Assembly (NCBI RefSeq): GCF_965138225.1
Contig: NZ_CBCSAX010000024.1
Origin: Helicobacter_D ganmani
GTDB taxonomy: Bacteria; Campylobacterota; Campylobacteria; Campylobacterales; Helicobacteraceae
Reading direction: 5' to 3' (one strand)
DNA: 21,470 bases
Made by a program: the position numbers and the translations under genes. Below the pieces are notes generated by a model. That model worked only from the letters and a program-made list of their open reading frames with translations. It ran no database searches and was not told the origin of the DNA. Of the stretch, positions 7,723-15,850 are shown piece by piece (position 1 is the first letter of the stretch; every line of letters starts with the position of its first letter).

Positions 7723-7892
7723 ACCCACGCCTTTGTGATTCCGCTATATCCTTGCGAGATTTCGCAAAAATGCAGCAAGCAAGATTCTATATTATAAATT
7801 TGCAGAATAAAGCAATGGGTGTTCTTGCGAGAAAATTTGAAACTTTCATAGCAATCCATAATATCATTTATAAGAAATATGGAATCGCAAAT
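7723..7892. other. Convergent intergenic region after hydE (no gene seen)
   Basis: AT-rich sequence between the ends of two converging operons. A 6-bp hairpin (TTGCGA 7752-7757, TCGCAA 7762-7767) lacks a T-run on either side, so it is a doubtful terminator for hydE. The 73-codon open frame here starts at a TTG, has no ribosome binding site and runs into the end of the opposite gene; it is not supported as a gene. Confidence 0.5.
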
Positions 7893-7916
7893 AAAAAATG
7901 CTTTTTAGGCAAAGCA
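7893..7916 (-). terminator. Rho-independent terminator of the leftward operon
   Basis: Read on the minus strand, TGCTTT, loop GCCTAA and AAAGCA form a stem (arms at 7911-7916 and 7899-7904) followed immediately by TTTTTTAT. It lies about 45 bases beyond the yggS-like stop and fits as the end of the seven-gene operon. Confidence 0.75.
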
Positions 7917-7961
7917 CTTCGCAATGTATGCTTACTCACTAGCACAATGAAATTTTTGATT

Positions 7962-8636
7962 CTATTTAAATAGCACACTTCCTAAACGCACGCAGTTGCT
8001 TCCGCAAGCAATCGCAAGCTCAAAATCCTCACTCATTCCCATACTTAAAGTCTTTGCACCTTTATTTTGCAGAGATTCAAAAATCCTATATGTTTGCTCA
8101 AAACTCTTTTGAATCATTTTTTTTTCATCTGTATGCGCACCAATACTCATCAAACCGCACAACTTGATGTTTGGGCAAGTTTCCAAAATCCTGCAATACA
8201 TTTCTTGTGCAACTTCTGGCATAAAGCCACTTTTGCTCTCCTCTTTGGCACTATTGACTTGCAACAAGGTGCGCAAAGCCTTATTTTCTTTTTGCAATCG
8301 CTTTTGTAATTGCTCTGCTAACTCCAAAGAATGCAAGCTTTGGAGCATAAAGGGATTGAGGCTTAAAAGTGCGTTAATTTTATTACTCTGCAAAGAGCCG
8401 ATGAAATGCCATTCTAGTGGAAGAGATTCTAAGATTTCAGATTTCGCTTTCAAGTCTTGCACTTTATTTTCACCAAAGGCGCGTTGCCCACAAGCATAAA
8501 GTGCTGTGATTTCCTCTTGTGTAGAATATTTGCTCACTGCAACCAAGCGCACGATTCTGTGCCTATCTACCGCAATTCTTGCTTTTTCAATTCTTTCTAT
8601 TACATCTATTAGATTCTGATTTAATTTTTCTTGCAT
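7962..8636 (-). CDS. yggS: YggS/PROSC-family pyridoxal phosphate homeostasis protein
   Basis: Cytoplasmic PLP-binding protein (PLPBP/COG0325) thought to buffer vitamin B6 and affect amino and keto acid balance; no enzymatic activity is established. The fold is alanine-racemase-like, without the second domain. The PLP lysine is K36 in LVAVSKYSTQEEI. Other family signatures are FGENKVQDLKAK, EWHFIGSLQSNK, SMGMSEDFELAI and GSNCVRLGSVLF, the last two forming the phosphate-binding end. The 224 residues match the family. The ATG has an AAAGGAG ribosome binding site (8641-8647) that overlaps the rseP stop; the two genes are 9 bases apart. It is the last gene of the leftward operon. Confidence 0.95.
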   Translation of the reverse strand: MQEKLNQNLIDVIERIEKARIAVDRHRIVRLVAVSKYSTQEEITALYACGQRAFGENKVQDLKAKSEILESLPLEWHFIGSLQSNKINALLSLNPFMLQSLHSLELAEQLQKRLQKENKALRTLLQVNSAKEESKSGFMPEVAQEMYCRILETCPNIKLCGLMSIGAHTDEKKMIQKSFEQTYRIFESLQNKGAKTLSMGMSEDFELAIACGSNCVRLGSVLFK

Positions 8637-8645
8637 AAATCTCCT

Positions 8646-9716
8646 TTAAAAAGGCATTGTTCCATTAAGAATGCGTAAAATATCATTATACAATCCAAGC
8701 CCCATAAGTCCCAATAACACAATCCAACCTGCCATACTTAAACGATAAAAAGTATTTTGTGTTGGAATTCTTTTTGTTAGCATTTCATAAAATGTAAAAA
8801 GAATATGCCCACCATCAAGGGCTGGAATCGGAAGTAAATTTAAGATTCCAAGATTTACAGAAATCAAAGCAGTAAATGCAAAAAGCGTAACAATCCCTAA
8901 TTCACTTGCCTTTTTGGTAATGCTCACAATAGAAACTACACCCCCTACTTCGCTCAATGGCACAACGCCACTCAACATTTTTTCAATGCTTTGCAAGATT
9001 AACTTGCTAGATTCCAAAGTCTGACCAAAAGCATAGGAAATAGAATCCACAAAAGAATAAGACACAAGCCTTACCTCTCCACTAGAAAAAATCCCAATTA
9101 AAGGACGCGAAATCTTCTCACCAAAGAGATTTTTGGATTCTCCTATTTTGGGGATTAAAATCGTCTGATACTCTTTAGAGTCTCGCAAAAATACAATCTC
9201 TAGCTCCCCTTTGGATTTGGCAATCGTTTGGCTCAATGCTTCCCAAGTTTGAATTTTTTGTCCATTAATGCTAAGAATTTCATCGCCACTGCGTAACCCA
9301 GCAATTTCCGCTGGCATATTTGTTTCTACTTTACCCACCACAGGAGCTAATTCATTTTTCCCCATTAAGCCAATGGCGACAAAAAGCAAAAAAGCTAACA
9401 AGAGATTAAAACACGAACCTGCGGCTAAAATCAGCAATCGCTTATAAGCTGCAATACCATAAAGACTATCACTAGCAGTATCACGCATCATAGGATCAAA
9501 GTCGCTCTGCCCTTTAAGCTGAACAAATCCTCCTAATGGAATGGGACGCAAAGAATATTCTGTCTCGCCGATTTGTTTTTTAAAGATTCTTGTTTTACCA
9601 AAACCTATACTAAAAGCTTCCACACGCACGCCAAAAAGTTTAGCTGCCAAAAAATGCCCCAATTCATGAAAAAAAACCAAAAAAGATAAGACTAAAATTG
9701 AGCTAATTATTCCCAT
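8646..9716 (-). CDS. rseP: RseP-family site-2 intramembrane zinc metalloprotease
   Basis: Integral inner-membrane M50 protease that cleaves transmembrane segments; in other bacteria it acts on anti-sigma factors and remnant signal peptides. The first helix carries the zinc site HELGH (H17, E18, H21), followed by FGVRVEAFSIGFG. A PDZ domain spans about 125-195 (GLRSGDEILSINGQKI). The third zinc ligand lies in NLLPIPALDGGH (D301) in a later helix, and two helices close the protein (about 275-305 and 328-350). The 356 residues and a single PDZ domain fit the short Campylobacterota/Gram-positive type; E. coli RseP has two PDZ domains and about 450 residues. Its ATG directly abuts the pgsA stop, so translation is probably coupled. 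Its natural substrate here cannot be read from the sequence. Confidence 0.95.
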   Translation of the reverse strand: MGIISSILVLSFLVFFHELGHFLAAKLFGVRVEAFSIGFGKTRIFKKQIGETEYSLRPIPLGGFVQLKGQSDFDPMMRDTASDSLYGIAAYKRLLILAAGSCFNLLLAFLLFVAIGLMGKNELAPVVGKVETNMPAEIAGLRSGDEILSINGQKIQTWEALSQTIAKSKGELEIVFLRDSKEYQTILIPKIGESKNLFGEKISRPLIGIFSSGEVRLVSYSFVDSISYAFGQTLESSKLILQSIEKMLSGVVPLSEVGGVVSIVSITKKASELGIVTLFAFTALISVNLGILNLLPIPALDGGHILFTFYEMLTKRIPTQNTFYRLSMAGWIVLLGLMGLGLYNDILRILNGTMPF

Positions 9717-10262
9717 TTAGCGCGCCTTTGCATACATTTTAACATAATCATAGCCTGAATAAAGTGTCAAAACTACCGCAAGCCACAAAGTCATATTGGC
9801 AAAAGAATAATCCATAAGCAAAAATGCAATTGCAGTAATTTGCAAGCCTGTTTTATATTTACCAAGATTAGAAGCCGCAACTTTGATTCCTTTGCTCGCA
9901 GCCACTACACGCAATCCGGTAATAAAAAATTCGCGACTAAGAATCAAAAAGACTGCCCACACATCTGCGCGATTCCATACCAAAAGCCCAATTAATGCAG
10001 ATAACATCAACAATTTATCAGCAAGCGGGTCAAAAATTTCTCCAAAAATGCTTGAAACATTGAAACTGCGCGCAATAAAGCCATCAAAAAAATCCGTAAT
10101 ACTTGCGAGACAAAACACCAAACAGGCGAAATAATTAATCCAACTAGGGTGGATGGGGGGTGGAAGAATCCACTTTCCATAGAGAATTATTGCAAGCAAA
10201 AGAAAAGCAAATATAATCCGAAGAATAGTCAAGCCATTCGGTAAAGATTCTAATTTCATCAT
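9717..10262 (-). CDS. pgsA: CDP-diacylglycerol-glycerol-3-phosphate 3-phosphatidyltransferase
   Basis: Inner-membrane enzyme making phosphatidylglycerol phosphate from CDP-diacylglycerol and glycerol-3-phosphate, the committed step to phosphatidylglycerol and cardiolipin. The CDP-alcohol phosphotransferase motif is complete: D60-G61-X2-A64-R65-X8-G74-X3-D78-X3-D82 (in DFFDGFIAR and GEIFDPLAD). Several transmembrane helices flank it (about 10-28, 43-55, 85-97, 103-118, 141-172). I chose the tandem ATG at 10262, giving 181 residues and MMKLESLPNGLTILR, because it lies just after the stop of the preceding gene and matches the usual PgsA N-terminus. Longer frames begin at 10298 (TTG) or 10295 (ATG) and would overlap that gene by about 25 bases. 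A run of six C on the coding strand encodes the PPP of LPPPIHP. Confidence 0.92.
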   Translation of the reverse strand: MMKLESLPNGLTILRIIFAFLLLAIILYGKWILPPPIHPSWINYFACLVFCLASITDFFDGFIARSFNVSSIFGEIFDPLADKLLMLSALIGLLVWNRADVWAVFLILSREFFITGLRVVAASKGIKVAASNLGKYKTGLQITAIAFLLMDYSFANMTLWLAVVLTLYSGYDYVKMYAKAR

Positions 10263-10272
10263 CTTTTTCACT

Positions 10273-11055
10273 CTATTTAAAGCTTGTTCCTCCATCAATC
10301 ACAATCGTTTGTCCTGTAAGCCAAGCACTTGCGCTACTATCGCATAAAAATAAACAAGCCCCCGCAATATCCTCTGGAGCTCCCATACGATTGAGTGGGC
10401 TTTGCTCTACCACTTTTTCTTTAATCTCGGCAAAATCCGGAAATGCCTTTAATGCATCTGTTTCAATGGGACCACCACTCACTGCATTAACGCGAATATT
10501 ATACTCTCCAAGCTCCATTGCAGCATATTTCACCATTGTTTCTACGGCATTCTTTGAGTTGCCGTGCCCTGCATAATTTGGCATATACACGAGATTCCCT
10601 GTGGAGCTAAGGGAAATAATACTTCCACCGCCTACCTTTTGCATTCTCTTTGCTGCTTCTTGCGCACCGACAACAAAAGCAAGTACGGTAGCAGTGTAGA
10701 TATTGTTTAGTCCTTTAGGTTTCAAGCGCATAAAAGGCGCGAACCCTCCCACGACACTCTTGCCATAAATAATCGCATTGCTCACAAAAAAATCTATCCT
10801 CTCAAAATCTTCATCAATTTTTGCAAACAAATCCTTATAAGTCTCTGGTTGCAAAACATCTAAAGGATAAGCTTTGGCTTTGATAAAAAATTGCGATTCC
10901 ACATCTGCTATGATTTTATTTGCTTCTTCTACATTTTTATTATAAGTAAATGCAATATTTACACCCTTTTGCGCAAAACGATAGAGAATCGCTTTTCCGA
11001 TTCCACGCGTCGCACCACTAATAACTAAAGTTTTGCCTTTGAAATTTTCATTCAT
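10273..11055 (-). CDS. fabL: FabL-like enoyl-ACP reductase (short-chain dehydrogenase)
   Basis: NAD(P)H-dependent oxidoreductase of the SDR superfamily. The nucleotide-binding motif SGATRGIGKAI is near the start. The active-site tyrosine and lysine are spaced Y161-X6-K168 (NYAGHGNSK), as in enoyl-ACP reductases, not the Y-X3-K of ketoreductases and hydroxysteroid dehydrogenases; the Y-X3-K tyrosine position is a histidine here. AQEAAKRMQKVGGGSIISLSS and NAVSGGPIETDALKAFP closely match remembered FabL (enoyl-ACP reductase III) of Bacillus subtilis. The likely role is therefore the last reduction step of fatty acid elongation. The H. pylori homologue is commonly labelled 7-alpha-hydroxysteroid dehydrogenase. 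The 260 residues suit either family. The ATG overlaps the dapA stop (ATGA). Substrate assignment is inference from motifs; a separate FabI may exist elsewhere in the genome. Confidence 0.82.
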   Translation of the reverse strand: MNENFKGKTLVISGATRGIGKAILYRFAQKGVNIAFTYNKNVEEANKIIADVESQFFIKAKAYPLDVLQPETYKDLFAKIDEDFERIDFFVSNAIIYGKSVVGGFAPFMRLKPKGLNNIYTATVLAFVVGAQEAAKRMQKVGGGSIISLSSTGNLVYMPNYAGHGNSKNAVETMVKYAAMELGEYNIRVNAVSGGPIETDALKAFPDFAEIKEKVVEQSPLNRMGAPEDIAGACLFLCDSSASAWLTGQTIVIDGGTSFK

Positions 11056-11966
11056 TTTACTACCTCATATTGACTTAAAATTTTTTCAAGATATTCTATA
11101 TTTTGTGCCGATGGAGCAACCAATGGCAAACGATATTCCAATGTTTTTAAAAGTCCGCTTAAATACATTGCTGCCTTGATTGGAATCGGATTGCTTTCTA
11201 TGAACAACGCTTTATTAATTGCGTAAAGTTCATTGTTTAATTCTCTTGCGCGTTCATAATTATGCGATTGCAAAAGTGCGTGTGTTAATTCCGCAATTTT
11301 GTTTGGCAAAAGATTGGAAGTAACAGAAATCACACCTACCCCACCACAACTTAAAATAGGATAATTAATTGCATCTTCGCCACTTACAATGCTCAAATCT
11401 TTAGCATTCATATTCAAATCTATTACCTTTTCAATGCTACCACTTGCTTCTTTGACTCCATAAATATTTGGAATCTCATTAAAAAGTCGCAAAATAGTTT
11501 TTGTTTCCAAATTCACACCCGTGCGACCCGGCACATTATAAAGCATAAGAGGAATGCTTACTGCATTTGCAACCTCCTTGTAATGCAAAAACAAGCCCTC
11601 TTGTGTTGGCTTATTATAATAAGGTGTAACACACAAAATTGCATCTGCTCCGCAACTTTGTGCAAATTTAGCAAGCTCAATTGCTTCTTGCGTAGAATTA
11701 CTTCCAGCACCCGCTAAAACCTTGACATTATGCCCCTCCTTGCGACTTGCTTTACAGACGCTCACTGCAACTTCAATACATTCTTTATGCTCTTTGTGGC
11801 TTAATGTTGCACTCTCACCTGTTGTGCCAACAGGCACGATAACATCAATACCATATTGAATCTGTCTTCTAATCAAAGATTCATAACTTTCCAAATCCAA
11901 CAGAGCATTTTTAAAAGGCGTGATTAATGCAGTCATTGCGCCTTTGACTTGATTTTCTACTTGCAT
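11052..11966 (-). CDS. dapA: 4-hydroxy-tetrahydrodipicolinate synthase
   Basis: Condenses pyruvate with aspartate semialdehyde, the first dedicated step to meso-diaminopimelate (peptidoglycan) and lysine. The TIM-barrel signatures are present: PVGTTGESATLSHKEH (T48 and T49 of the active site), CVTPYYNKPTQEG, YNVPGRTGVNL (Y143, R148) and GVKEASGSI with the Schiff-base lysine K172. The 304 residues are standard for the family. It is a cytoplasmic enzyme, normally a tetramer inhibited by lysine. The ATG has AAGGAAA as a ribosome binding site, 8 bases after the M16 peptidase stop, and its own stop overlaps the next start by four bases, so it is an internal operon gene. Confidence 0.97.
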   Translation of the reverse strand: MQVENQVKGAMTALITPFKNALLDLESYESLIRRQIQYGIDVIVPVGTTGESATLSHKEHKECIEVAVSVCKASRKEGHNVKVLAGAGSNSTQEAIELAKFAQSCGADAILCVTPYYNKPTQEGLFLHYKEVANAVSIPLMLYNVPGRTGVNLETKTILRLFNEIPNIYGVKEASGSIEKVIDLNMNAKDLSIVSGEDAINYPILSCGGVGVISVTSNLLPNKIAELTHALLQSHNYERARELNNELYAINKALFIESNPIPIKAAMYLSGLLKTLEYRLPLVAPSAQNIEYLEKILSQYEVVK

Positions 11967-11974
11967 TGTTTTCC

Positions 11975-13309
11975 TTATTTTGTCAGGGTTAAAATTGTTG
12001 CATTTGAGCGAACAAAATATTTTTGCGCCACTGCAACAATTTCTTCTAAGCTTAAGCTATCAAAATCTTGCTCAAAATGCAAGAGGGATTCTAAATCATT
12101 GCGTACGATATAGCTTCCAAACAAGCTTGCTACGCCACTGCTAGATTCTAGCTCGTATAAAAAATTTGCGCGCAAATTTGTTTTTGCTTTTTGCAATTCC
12201 GCCTCGTTGAGTTTCCCAATCTTTACTTTTTCAATTTCTTGTAAGATTGCCTTTTCTAACTTTTCTAGGCTCACACCTACATTTGCCAATCCCATAAAAA
12301 TAAATAATCCATCATCTTGCAAATCCATATTGTAAGCATAAATTTCTGTGGCAAGCCGTTTCTTATCCACAATCTCGCTAACAAGCGGGCTACTCTTGCC
12401 ACCACTTAGAATCTCACCTAATGCACTAAGAGCAATTTGGTCTTTGTGATTAAAAGGAGGAGTTCTAAATGCAAGTGCCAAAATCTCCACTTCGCTTGGT
12501 TTATGCACTTCCACTCTGCGCTCACCCTCTTGTTTGGGTTCTTTTGTATGTAATTGCAATGGAATCTCTTTTTTGTTTTTAATCTTTTCAAAATACTTTT
12601 TGACTTCCTTTAGGGCGATTTTTTCGTCTATATCTCCCGCAATCACGATTGCCGCATTTTGAGGTTGATAATAAAGACTATGGAATGCGCGAATATCTTC
12701 AATGCTCCAAGCTTTAATATCTTCCATAAAACCAATAGGAGTCCAATGATAAGGGTGATAGATAAAAGCTGTATTAAAAAGTCTAAAATACAAATAACCC
12801 ATAGGGTTATTGTCTGTCCGCCATAGCCTCTCCTCCGCTACGACATTGCGTTCGGGTTGAAACTCCTCATCTTTTAAGCTCAAATTTTGCATAAGCTCAC
12901 TAAAAAGCTCTAAAGATTTGCCAAGATTCTGCGTGCTAGATTTAATATAATAATGCGTATAGTCAAAGCTCGTTGCGGCGTTTGTAGAACCACCAAAACC
13001 TTTGATAACCCTATCAAATTCTCCTGCCTTTAAATTCTTGGTGGATTTAAAGTTTAGATGTTCTAGCATATGTGCGATTCCACTTTTGCCCATTGTCTCA
13101 TTACGACTACCGACTTTATAAAATACATTAGTCGTAATCACATTACTTTGATTCTTTAATGGAATCACTACAACTTCCAAACCATTTTTCAGTGTCGTTT
13201 GATAATGTTTTGGAAGCACAGATTTTATCGGGCTATTTTCCGCCATCAAAACTCCTACTAAAAATAAATTAACACAAAAAATTCTAAAAATTATGCAGAT
13301 TAATTGCAT
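11975..13309 (-). CDS. M16-family zinc peptidase (secreted, PqqL/processing-peptidase-like)
   Basis: Predicted periplasmic or membrane-attached peptidase. A hydrophobic N-terminal segment (residues 2-22, ending VLMA/EN) looks like a signal peptide. The inverted zinc motif HMLEH (H80, E83, H84) lies in GKSGIAHMLEHLNFK, and E160 in RNVVAEERLW, 76 residues beyond H84, gives the third ligand, so the catalytic site is intact. The second half (about 215-444) is the second M16 repeat without a zinc motif. The 444 residues match the single-polypeptide, two-domain M16 proteins of this phylum (H. pylori HP1012 type, often called pqqE, a misleading name as no PQQ genes are nearby). The start overlaps the pyrD stop by ten bases. 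The substrate is unknown. Confidence 0.92.
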   Translation of the reverse strand: MQLICIIFRIFCVNLFLVGVLMAENSPIKSVLPKHYQTTLKNGLEVVVIPLKNQSNVITTNVFYKVGSRNETMGKSGIAHMLEHLNFKSTKNLKAGEFDRVIKGFGGSTNAATSFDYTHYYIKSSTQNLGKSLELFSELMQNLSLKDEEFQPERNVVAEERLWRTDNNPMGYLYFRLFNTAFIYHPYHWTPIGFMEDIKAWSIEDIRAFHSLYYQPQNAAIVIAGDIDEKIALKEVKKYFEKIKNKKEIPLQLHTKEPKQEGERRVEVHKPSEVEILALAFRTPPFNHKDQIALSALGEILSGGKSSPLVSEIVDKKRLATEIYAYNMDLQDDGLFIFMGLANVGVSLEKLEKAILQEIEKVKIGKLNEAELQKAKTNLRANFLYELESSSGVASLFGSYIVRNDLESLLHFEQDFDSLSLEEIVAVAQKYFVRSNATILTLTK

Positions 13310-14370
13310 AAATCCACGCCTACCGCTTCGCCAATATGGTTGAATCCATCACGTTCTAAAAAATTTTTTAAATCCAAATTGATTTGTTTTACTAAACTTG
13401 GTCCCTCAAAAATCAGCGCACTAAAAACTTGCACAAGATTTGCACCCAAACGAATCCTTGTGTAAGCCTCCTGTGCATTTGAGATTCCACCCACGCTTAT
13501 AAGCGTTGTTTTTTGATTTGTATTCTTCAAATAAAGCGCAATCTGTTTCAACATTTCGCGACTTTTTGAGGCTAAAACCTTTCCGCTAATTCCTCCTCTA
13601 TCTTGTGGTCGTGCAACAAGACTATAATCCAAAGTCGTATTGGTTGCAATAATGCCTTTTGCTCCGCTTTTTATCGCTGCTTCAATCAAACTCAAAGCAA
13701 AATCTATCTCCAAATCAGGAGCAATTTTTAAATAAATTGGCTTAGTATAAACTTGACAAAGACTACTAAAAAGCTCTTGAATGAAATTAATATTTTGCAA
13801 ATCACGCAAATTTGGTGTATTAGGCGAAGAAAGATTCACGCTCAAATAATCACTACTTTGTGCAAAATTGCGCGCTAAAGTCAAATAATCCTTAAGAGAT
13901 TCTTCTTGTGAAGTAATTTTATTTTTACCAATATTCACACCCAAAGGCACAACAAAGGGAAAAAGATTCTTTAAGTACGCATTTACCATACTCATTCCCT
14001 CATTGTTGAATCCCATTGCGTTTTGGATAGATTCCTCTTCTATATGTCGCCAAAGACGCGGCTTATCATTGCCGCTTTGCGCTAAAGGCGTTACCGCTCC
14101 TAGCTCTAAATGTGAAAAACCTAGTGCGCAAAGCAATTCTATCATCTTAGCATTTTTGTCAAATCCTGCTGCCAATCCCACAGGATTATAAAAGCGCATT
14201 CCATCAATTTCTTGCATCAAAATAGAATCTTTCAAGCAATTCTTATAAGACAAAAAAGGCAAAAAAGCTGGAATCTTTGGAGCGATTTTGCCCAAAAATT
14301 CTATGATTGTATGCGCAGTTTCTGGATTGGTTTTAAAAATAAAAGGACGTAAAGTTTGATAGTTTAGCAT
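13300..14370 (-). CDS. pyrD: Dihydroorotate dehydrogenase (quinone), class 2
   Basis: Oxidises dihydroorotate to orotate in pyrimidine synthesis and passes electrons to the membrane quinone. The class 2 features are the N-terminal extension (residues 1-45) that binds the membrane, VGLAAGFDKN (about 64-73), NAMGFNNEG, NLSSPNTPNLRDLQ with the class 2 catalytic serine S182, KIAPDL, TNTTLD and SVGGISNAQEAY for FMN phosphate binding. I chose the ATG at 14370 (356 residues) because GAGGTGG lies just before it; an in-frame GTG at 14376 is the alternative and lacks a ribosome binding site. It is the first gene of the leftward operon, about 20 bases from a predicted transcription start. Confidence 0.96.
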   Translation of the reverse strand: MLNYQTLRPFIFKTNPETAHTIIEFLGKIAPKIPAFLPFLSYKNCLKDSILMQEIDGMRFYNPVGLAAGFDKNAKMIELLCALGFSHLELGAVTPLAQSGNDKPRLWRHIEEESIQNAMGFNNEGMSMVNAYLKNLFPFVVPLGVNIGKNKITSQEESLKDYLTLARNFAQSSDYLSVNLSSPNTPNLRDLQNINFIQELFSSLCQVYTKPIYLKIAPDLEIDFALSLIEAAIKSGAKGIIATNTTLDYSLVARPQDRGGISGKVLASKSREMLKQIALYLKNTNQKTTLISVGGISNAQEAYTRIRLGANLVQVFSALIFEGPSLVKQINLDLKNFLERDGFNHIGEAVGVDLCN

Positions 14371-14397
14371 TTCCACCTCATTTTTAAAAATTCTGAA

Positions 14398-14425
14398 ATT
14401 GTAACATTTTTTGATAAAGTTGCAA
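14398..14425 (-). promoter_or_regulatory. Promoter of the pyrD-to-yggS operon
   Basis: On the minus strand, TTGCAA (14420-14425), a 16-base spacer and the -10 box TACAAT (14398-14403), preceded by TG one base upstream (extended -10). The expected start is near 14391, leaving a leader of about 20 bases before the pyrD ATG. This is a good vegetative-sigma match for this phylum, where -35 boxes are usually weak. Confidence 0.72.
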
Positions 14426-14447
14426 TAAAGTCTTTTTAAACTTTATT
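14424..14447 (-). terminator. Possible terminator of the radical SAM gene
   Basis: Eight-base inverted repeat AATAAAGT / ACTTTATT (arms 14424-14431 and 14440-14447, 8-base loop) lying 4 bases after the radical SAM stop. The stem is AT-rich and no T-run follows, so it is a weak terminator at best. It touches the -35 box of the pyrD promoter. Confidence 0.4.
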
Positions 14448-14451
14448 CTTA

Positions 14452-15735
14452 TTACATATCCTCCTCTTGAAGCATTGCACGAGACTCCTCACGCACACAA
14501 TCCATACCAATGTAAAATTCTTTCATCATAGAAAGAAAGAGGTATTTCCCTTTTTGTGTTGGATAATACGATGTGCCTTTTTTGACAATATTACCACTCA
14601 AACGCAAAAAAGTAACTTCTTTTAGTAAATCTTTCTCTAAATCTGCACCATACAACATTTTAAATCTCTCCTTGTTTGCCTCCCCACCAAAAAGTTCTAC
14701 CATTAAACGATATTGCAATTGCGATTTTTTAGAATATTTACGCTCTCTTTCTACTCCCATTTGTCCATTTTGGATTTTTTGTGCATAGTTTTTCAAAGAA
14801 AAGGTATTCACATACAATGTGCCATCTAAAAAACTAAATGACCCCGAGCCAATCCCAACATATTCGTCATTATTGACTACATATTCATCAAAAATTTCAC
14901 TGCCTTTATATGAAAATGCCCAACTAGATAAAGGAATGAAATCCGAAGAAAGAGTGTCCAAAATCTGCGCATAAAGTCGTGCTTCATTTTGCAAATCCAC
15001 TTCCCCGATAGAACGTTTTAAAATACTTTTTACAGAGGGAGAGGACATCAAGGGATAAGTCGTCAGTTGATTCGGTTTTAATTCTTGAATAATTTTTAAA
15101 TCTCGCGCAAGCATTTCTTGTGTTTGATTAGGAAAATTAAAGATTAAATCCACATTTAAAATAGGTAGAATCCCCAAAGCAGATTCAAGCTTTTGACGCG
15201 TTACTTCTCCGCCACCAAACTTCTCATAACGTCCAATCTTGCGTAAGATTCCATCATCAAAGGTTTGTACACCCACAGAAAGCCTATCAATCCTCCCTTT
15301 AAATTGCTCTAAAGTCTCTCTTTGCAGATGATTAGGGTCAGACTCACAAGAGACTTCTTGAATATTAAAAAGTGCTTTGGCTAAATCAAGTGTTTTGCAC
15401 AATTCATCAGGTAAAATAGAAGTTGTCCCACCTCCCACATAAACAGCACTAAAATCATATCCCAAGTCTTTTACCATTTGCATTTCTTTGCGCAAATTCA
15501 TAAAGTAAATGCGTGCTTTTTCTTCTTGAAACAAAAAACGATTAAAAGAACAATAAGTGCAAAGCGTTGCACAAAATGGTATATGGATATAAAGCAAATA
15601 ATTTTTACTTTTGACTTTTTGTGGATTAGGCAAAGGAAGTTTAGTCCGCTTGCTTTTTTTTAAATGCAGATAATGTTGCGTCGCATAACGCATAATGTAA
15701 TTTGCTAACTTTGTTGAAAGATTTTGCTGTATCAT
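14452..15735 (-). CDS. HemN/HemW/HutW-like radical SAM protein
   Basis: Predicted radical S-adenosylmethionine enzyme of the coproporphyrinogen oxidase-like group. YIHIPFCATLCTYCSFNRF carries the cluster cysteines C55, C59 and C62 (CX3CX2C). YVGGGTTSILPDEL, CESDPNHL, RLSVGVQTFDD and NVDLIFNFPNQT are the usual barrel motifs. A C-terminal domain (about 300-427) has EYVGIGSGSFSFL in place of the HNxxYW motif of HemW, and the extra CXC cysteine of true HemN is absent. It is therefore neither a clear HemN nor a clear HemW; a ChuW/HutW-like heme-related enzyme is possible. I chose the ATG at 15735 (427 residues); an in-frame TTG at 15741 is the alternative. The gene is flanked by its own promoter and a weak terminator, so it is probably transcribed alone. 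Confidence 0.85.
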   Translation of the reverse strand: MIQQNLSTKLANYIMRYATQHYLHLKKSKRTKLPLPNPQKVKSKNYLLYIHIPFCATLCTYCSFNRFLFQEEKARIYFMNLRKEMQMVKDLGYDFSAVYVGGGTTSILPDELCKTLDLAKALFNIQEVSCESDPNHLQRETLEQFKGRIDRLSVGVQTFDDGILRKIGRYEKFGGGEVTRQKLESALGILPILNVDLIFNFPNQTQEMLARDLKIIQELKPNQLTTYPLMSSPSVKSILKRSIGEVDLQNEARLYAQILDTLSSDFIPLSSWAFSYKGSEIFDEYVVNNDEYVGIGSGSFSFLDGTLYVNTFSLKNYAQKIQNGQMGVERERKYSKKSQLQYRLMVELFGGEANKERFKMLYGADLEKDLLKEVTFLRLSGNIVKKGTSYYPTQKGKYLFLSMMKEFYIGMDCVREESRAMLQEEDM

Positions 15736-15781
15736 TATCAATTCGCACTCTTTTATTTAAAATTCAAAAACAAAATTGGCG

Positions 15782-15787
15782 ATTATA
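15782..15787 (-). promoter_or_regulatory. -10 box upstream of the radical SAM gene
   Basis: Perfect TATAAT on the minus strand, about 47 bases before the chosen ATG. The region upstream is T-rich (TTTTTATTTACA) with no clear -35 box, as is common in Campylobacterota. The predicted start is near 15775. Confidence 0.6.
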
Positions 15788-15850
15788 GAAAATAATTTGT
15801 AAATAAAAAATAAATTCAAAGAATAAATTTGATTTAAAGAAAGATTTGCC

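Noticed and set aside
7752..7973. 73-codon open frame between hydE and yggS
   Set aside because: It starts at a TTG, has no ribosome binding site, shows no recognisable motif, contains a terminator for the opposite strand and overlaps the end of yggS.
10155..10160. Run of six G/C bases in pgsA as a phase-variation tract
   Set aside because: Six bases is shorter than the usual switching tracts, and the gene is expected to be essential.
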